A DNA stretch of 64,000 bases from Candidatus Flexicrinis proximus (lineage in GTDB: Bacteria; Chloroflexota; Anaerolineae; Aggregatilineales; Phototrophicaceae): the NCBI GenBank assembly GCA_016712885.1, contig JADJQF010000034.1, positions 80,990 through 144,989 on the forward strand. Direction: 5' to 3'. The notes beneath the pieces were generated by a model, which did no database searches, had not been told where the DNA came from, and saw only the letters and a list, made by a program, of their open reading frames with translations. Shown piece after piece: positions 60,431 to 64,000 of this stretch (position 1 is the stretch's first letter; each line of letters begins with the position of its first letter). The position numbers and the translations under genes were made by a program.

Positions 60431-60481
60431 TCGCTGCGGCTCCATGTTGCAAATGCGACTCTTTATAGAAGGAGAGCATGT

Positions 60482-61753
60482 ATGAATTTCCGTAAGTATG
60501 TTGGGATTGCACTCCTGATTGTGGCCGTCGTCGGGCTCTTCTCCGTCGCCGCCGCGCAGGATGCTCCATCCGGCGATCTCGAGATCTTCTCGTGGTGGGC
60601 GGGTGGTGGCGAAGCGGCTGGGCTTGAAGCCCTGATCGCTCGTTTCTCGGAAATGTATCCCGGTGTCAACATCATTAACTCGGCCGTCTCTGGCGGCTCT
60701 GGCGTGAACGCGCGTGCCGTCTTGGCAACCCGCCTTCAGGCTGACGATCCTCCGGGCACTTTCCAGGTCCATGCCGGTTCGGCCCTCAATGACCTGTGGG
60801 TCGCCGCCGACAAGATGGAATCGCTCAATTTCATTTACGAAGCCAACGGTTGGTTGGAGCAGTATCCGCAGGGTCTGCTCGACCTCATCAGCGCCGACGG
60901 CGAGATCTATGCCGTTCCTGTGAATATCCACCGTTCGAACGTCATGTGGTACATCCCCGCCAATCTCGAAGAATGGGGCGTCACCGTCCCGGCCTCCTGG
61001 GAAGAATTCCTGACAGACACCTGCCCGACCCTCCAGGCCGCTGGCGTCGTGCCCCTCTCGGTCGGTCTGACGTGGACTCAGATGCACCTGTGGGAATCCG
61101 TTGCTCTGGCCGAGCTGGGCCCCGAAGCCTATGCCGGTCTGTGGACAGGTGATACGGCGTGGGACAGCGAAGAGGTTGCCGGTGTGTTCGACACCTATTC
61201 GCAGGTTCTCGCCTGCACCAATGACGACCGCGATGCCATCGACTGGCAGCCGGCAACCCTGATGGTTGTTGAGGGCGAAGCCGCCTTCAACGTCATGGGC
61301 GACTGGGCAGCGGGTTACCTGCTCGAACTCGGCCTCGAGCCTGAGACTGGCTTCGGCTGGGTCGCAAGCCCCGGCACTGAAGGCTCGTTCATGATGTTGT
61401 CGGATGCCTTCGGCCTGCCCAAGGGCGCGCCGAATCGCGATGCTGTCGTCGCGTGGCTGACCTTCCTCGGTTCTGCCGAGGCGCAGGACATCTTCAATCC
61501 GCTCAAGGGCTCGCTCCCCGCGAACCTCACCGCGGATCTCAGCAATACCGAACTCTACAATGCCTACTTCCAGAGTGCCGCCGCCGACTGGTCGAGCAAT
61601 GCCATTGTCGGTAGTCTGGCGCACGAAGCAGTGGGCGCCGGTGAATTCCAGAACGGTTTTGCCGAATTGATCGCTCAGTTGGGCGCCGGTTGTGAACCGG
61701 CGACTGCTGCGGCTGTCGCGGTTGAACTGGCTGCCGAAACGCTGGCCGAATAA
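60482..61753 (+). CDS. Sugar ABC transporter substrate-binding protein (SBP3)
   Basis: 423 residues from the ATG at 60482 (AAGGAG nine bases upstream). Signal peptide FRKYVGIALLIVAVVGLFSVAAA, cleaved before QDAPSG. The mature part is family 1 solute-binding: LEIFSWWAGGGEAAGLEALI, FSEMYPGVNIINSAVSG, and LPKGAPNRDAVVAWLTFLGS near the C-terminal lobe. The WWAGGGE start and VQVHAGSAL-like region resemble glucose/mannose-binding proteins (GtsA/GlcS type), but ligand is not proven. Heads a three-gene importer operon without ATPase. Confidence 0.9.
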   Translation: MNFRKYVGIALLIVAVVGLFSVAAAQDAPSGDLEIFSWWAGGGEAAGLEALIARFSEMYPGVNIINSAVSGGSGVNARAVLATRLQADDPPGTFQVHAGSALNDLWVAADKMESLNFIYEANGWLEQYPQGLLDLISADGEIYAVPVNIHRSNVMWYIPANLEEWGVTVPASWEEFLTDTCPTLQAAGVVPLSVGLTWTQMHLWESVALAELGPEAYAGLWTGDTAWDSEEVAGVFDTYSQVLACTNDDRDAIDWQPATLMVVEGEAAFNVMGDWAAGYLLELGLEPETGFGWVASPGTEGSFMMLSDAFGLPKGAPNRDAVVAWLTFLGSAEAQDIFNPLKGSLPANLTADLSNTELYNAYFQSAAADWSSNAIVGSLAHEAVGAGEFQNGFAELIAQLGAGCEPATAAAVAVELAAETLAE

Positions 61754-61769
61754 GCGCTGGTTTGATCGG

Positions 61770-61835
61770 GGTGGGTGAGACATGGAGGCCTTTACTCCAC
61801 ATCTCGTCCACCTCCCCATAAAGGGGTCTTTTTCG
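61770..61835 (+). promoter_or_regulatory. Hairpins between SBP3 and permease, with T-run
   Basis: Imperfect stem GTGGGTGAGACATGGAG against CTCCACATCTCGTCCAC, followed by CCCC ATAAA GGGG and TCTTTTT (61814-61833). Looks like a leaky terminator that lowers permease expression relative to SBP3. Confidence 0.6.
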
Positions 61836-61882
61836 GTCCTACGTACGGTTGCGTCCGTAGGATTTTTGTTCAGGAGGTTGCT

Positions 61883-63004
61883 ATGGCTCGCTTTCCTTTC
61901 CGCCTAAGTGGTCATCAGCAGGCCGTTTTAGTACTTATTCCTTCTGTTATCGTGCTGGCGATTTTTGTCTATGGCTTCATCGGCTGGACGGCCTATACCT
62001 CGCTCACCGATGCCAAGCTCTCGAGCGGCCCCGGTGACTTTATCGGCCTCAAGAATTACACCGACCTGCTGACTGGCCTCCGCTTCGAGCGTTTTCGTAC
62101 CGACATGGTCAACACCGTCTTCTTCACCGCCATGTTCATCGGTCTGTGTCTGGGGGTCGGCCTGCTGCTTGCCGTATTGCTCGACCAGAAAGTTGTTGGC
62201 GAAGGCGTCTTCCGCACCATCTACTTATTTCCGATGGCGCTCTCCTTTATCGTCACCGGTGTGGTCTGGAAATGGCTGTATCACCCCACAAAAGGGTTAA
62301 ACGCCCTTCCCACCCTCATCGGTCAGCCCGCCGGAGAGTTCAAATGGTTCATCAGTCAGGAACAATGGCTCCAGTTTAGCTGGCAGGACCTCGGCGTCAT
62401 CTACATCCCGGCCTTCGTCCTGATCGTCGATGCGATCATGGCCTTCATTCTCATCCGCTGGAATCGCCGTGGCGGACAGATGCCTCGTTTCGCGGTTGCC
62501 GGCGTCCTGCTCCTGAATACCTGGGTGCTCTTGAACGGCCCGCGGGACTTGACGACGCTCAGGCTGCCGGAGACTCACGGCTTCAACCTCGCGCTTATTG
62601 CTGTCGTCCTCGCCGCAAGCTGGCAGATGTCCGGCTATACCATGGCCATGTATCTGGCTGGCCTGCGCGGCATCCCGGATGACCTGCGCGAGGCCGCCCG
62701 CGTCGATGGCGCGAGTGAATGGCAGATTTACCGCTATGTGATTCTTCCGCTCCTCCAGCCCATCACGCTCAGCGCCATGATCATTCTCGGCCACATCTCC
62801 CTCAAGATTTTCGACCTCATCGTCGGCATGGGCGGCTTCGATAACCCCTATATCGACATGCCTGGCGTCAATATGTTCGTCACGGCTTTCCGTGGCGACT
62901 CGACCGGTCGCGGTGCGGCCATCGCTATGGTGCTGCTCGTCATGGTTGCCTTCGTCATCGTGCCTTATCTGCGCTCGGCGCTCCGATCGGAGACTGAACT
63001 ATGA
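61883..63004 (+). CDS. Sugar ABC transporter permease, MalF type (importer 3)
   Basis: 373 residues from the ATG at 61883, directly behind AGGAGGT. Membrane protein of the CUT1 family, longer than usual because of an extra ~70-residue region with two additional hydrophobic helices in the middle (VLIVDAIMAFILIRWNRRGG, then a stretch containing AVAGVLLLNTWVLL). EAA loop: DLREAARVDGASEWQIYRYV (~residues 268-287). Segment FPMALSFIVTGVVWKWLY is typical of GtsB/GlcT-type glucose permeases. Overlaps next gene by 4 nt. Confidence 0.9.
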   Translation: MARFPFRLSGHQQAVLVLIPSVIVLAIFVYGFIGWTAYTSLTDAKLSSGPGDFIGLKNYTDLLTGLRFERFRTDMVNTVFFTAMFIGLCLGVGLLLAVLLDQKVVGEGVFRTIYLFPMALSFIVTGVVWKWLYHPTKGLNALPTLIGQPAGEFKWFISQEQWLQFSWQDLGVIYIPAFVLIVDAIMAFILIRWNRRGGQMPRFAVAGVLLLNTWVLLNGPRDLTTLRLPETHGFNLALIAVVLAASWQMSGYTMAMYLAGLRGIPDDLREAARVDGASEWQIYRYVILPLLQPITLSAMIILGHISLKIFDLIVGMGGFDNPYIDMPGVNMFVTAFRGDSTGRGAAIAMVLLVMVAFVIVPYLRSALRSETEL

Positions 63005-63877
63005 CCGCCCAACCCGCCGTCGCCGCGATCAGCCCTTCTTCGTTCGGATTGCTTCGCCTCCGCCGCTCGATTGCCCGTGTCATCGTTTACGCACTGCTCG
63101 TTACGTTTGCCGTGATCTTCCTGATCCCGGTCTATATGCTCCTGGTGACCGGCTTCAAGGACTTCTCTCAGGTAAGCCTCTCGACCATGTGGAACTTCCC
63201 GACACTCTTCAGTCTGGACGGTTTCAGGGAGGCCTTCGACAAGCTCAGCCCGAACCTTGTCAACAGCTTTGTGCTGGTGATCCCCGCCACGCTCCTCTCG
63301 GCCTTCATTGGATCGATCAACGGCTACGTGCTGTCCAAATGGAAGTTCCGCGGGGCAAACATCCTATTCCCGCTCATGCTGTTCGGCATGTTTATCCCCT
63401 ATCAGGCCATCCTGATCCCGCTCGTCCAGTTCCTTGGCTCGATCCACCTCTGGCAACATCTCCGGCCTGATCGCCGTCAACGTCATCTACGGTATTCCGA
63501 TCACCACGCTCATATTCCGCAACTACTACGCGGAAGTCCCGACCGAAATGCTTGAGGCGGGCGCCATCGACGGTGCAGGCTTTTTCGGCATCTACCGCCA
63601 CATCATCTTCCCGGTGTCTGCGCCGGCCTTTGTAGTCGTAGTCATCTGGCAGTTCACCCAGATCTGGAATGAGTTTATGTTCGCCGTCAGTATTGTCACC
63701 GCTGCCGACAAAGTCCCCATCACCGTCGCGCTGCAAAACCTCTCCGGTGCTCAGGTGGTTGAATGGAACGTGCAGATGGCAGGGGCATTCCTGGCCGCGC
63801 TGCCCACCTTGCTCGTCTACATCATCCTCGGCAGATACTTCATTCGTGGGTTGCTGGCGGGCAGCGTCAAGGGCTGA
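63001..63877 (+). pseudogene. Sugar ABC transporter permease, MalG type (importer 3), frameshifted
   Basis: The first frame (63001 onward, MTAQPAVAAISPSSFGLLRL, IPVYMLLVTGFKDFSQVSLS, FIPYQAILIPLVQFLGSIHL) is cut near 63441-63452; one extra base then puts SGNISGLIAVNVIYGIPITT, the EAA loop EMLEAGAIDGAGFFGIYRHI and the rest in the next frame to 63877. Corrected length ~291 residues, normal for MalG-like subunits. Needed for function of importer 3, so an error is suspected. Confidence 0.85.
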
Positions 63878-63902
63878 AGCGGTCTACGCACTTTGGCAGG
63901 AT

Positions 63903-64000
63903 TTTGCACTCTTCCGCCTCCCATAGCGAAATGATCAGGCTTGCCCGATTATTTCGCCGGGAAGGGAAAGTTCAGACGGTGACAACCCTCTCGCGGTGGC
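63903..64000 (+). repeat. Structured intergenic repeat, copy R7 (runs off the window)
   Basis: Begins TTTTGCACTCTTCCGCCTCC. Arm I: GCGAAATGATCAGGC with CCCGATTATTTCGC, two mismatches. Arm II: AGACGGT with ACCCTCT, partial, then CGCGGTGGC at the window edge. Arms III and IV would lie beyond base 64000. Confidence 0.75.

Larger units (their letters stand above)
60130..60481. other. 352-nt region between urtE and SBP3
   Basis: Holds repeat R6 (60175-60303), then a structured block (about 60317-60430) with hairpin ACGCGC-TTCG-GCGCGT, and the ribosome binding site of SBP3. The long antisense frame across it and SBP3 is not a gene. Confidence 0.65.

Noticed and set aside
60356..61819. 487-codon minus-strand frame opposite SBP3
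   Set aside because: Antisense to an intact binding protein; no domain, and it runs through repeat-derived and leader sequence.

Overview
The window is a high-GC bacterial chromosome segment with dense polycistronic operons, start/stop overlaps (ATGA, GTGA, TAATG) and GTG/ATG starts. No rRNA or species marker is present. The gene mix suggests a member of the Chloroflexota (Anaerolineae-like): several CUT1-type sugar ABC importers beside glycosidases and Gfo/Idh/MocA dehydrogenases, a HoxEFUYH hydrogenase beside a one-chain pyruvate:ferredoxin oxidoreductase, and an Urt-type importer. This placement is an inference from gene content.

Layout. 1-1384: end of a PIG-L-type deacetylase gene overlapping a soluble histidine kinase. 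1704-6932: a sugar importer (binding protein, two permeases, no ATPase) with two Gfo/Idh/MocA dehydrogenases. 6984-9217: a divergent pair of an atypical Ser/Thr kinase and a PP2C phosphatase, then tRNA-Gln. 9515-10214: a scar made of a 122-bp MITE-like element, a transposase N-terminal remnant and the C-terminal end of a GH78 rhamnosidase. 10230-21422: carbohydrate utilisation (esterase, GH39, GH1, a second sugar importer, LacI regulator, intact GH78). 32712 down to 21538 (minus strand): one long operon for surface glycan export and decoration, with Wzm/Wzt, six sulfotransferase-family proteins, an FkbM methyltransferase and three glycosyltransferases. 33253-36407: an exported alpha/beta hydrolase and three genes of unknown function. 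36713-51226: bidirectional [NiFe] hydrogenase (hoxEFUYH), its protease, hypF, hypC, pyruvate:ferredoxin oxidoreductase, a dihydroorotate-dehydrogenase-like protein, hypD and hypE. 51332-54151: sufS, sufU, moaA. 55229-60129: urtABCDE. 60482-63877: a third sugar importer.

How it fits together: the cell appears to import plant- or EPS-type sugars, trim them with GH78/GH39/GH1 enzymes and esterase, ferment them through pyruvate:ferredoxin oxidoreductase, and dispose of or recover electrons with an NAD(P)-linked hydrogenase matured by Hyp proteins. Fe-S and molybdopterin genes support these enzymes. A separate operon builds and exports a probably sulfated polysaccharide.

Beyond the genes, the most striking signal is a family of intergenic repeats (seven copies, all in the same orientation) that fold into up to four successive hairpins. 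Arms differ in sequence between copies but stay complementary, which suggests selection on structure. Five, possibly six, genes (sufU, urtB, urtC, urtE, the last permease and perhaps one glycosyltransferase) carry single-base frameshifts. Five of them cluster after 52.6 kb and two lie in a run of four identical bases, so sequencing error must be excluded before calling them pseudogenes.
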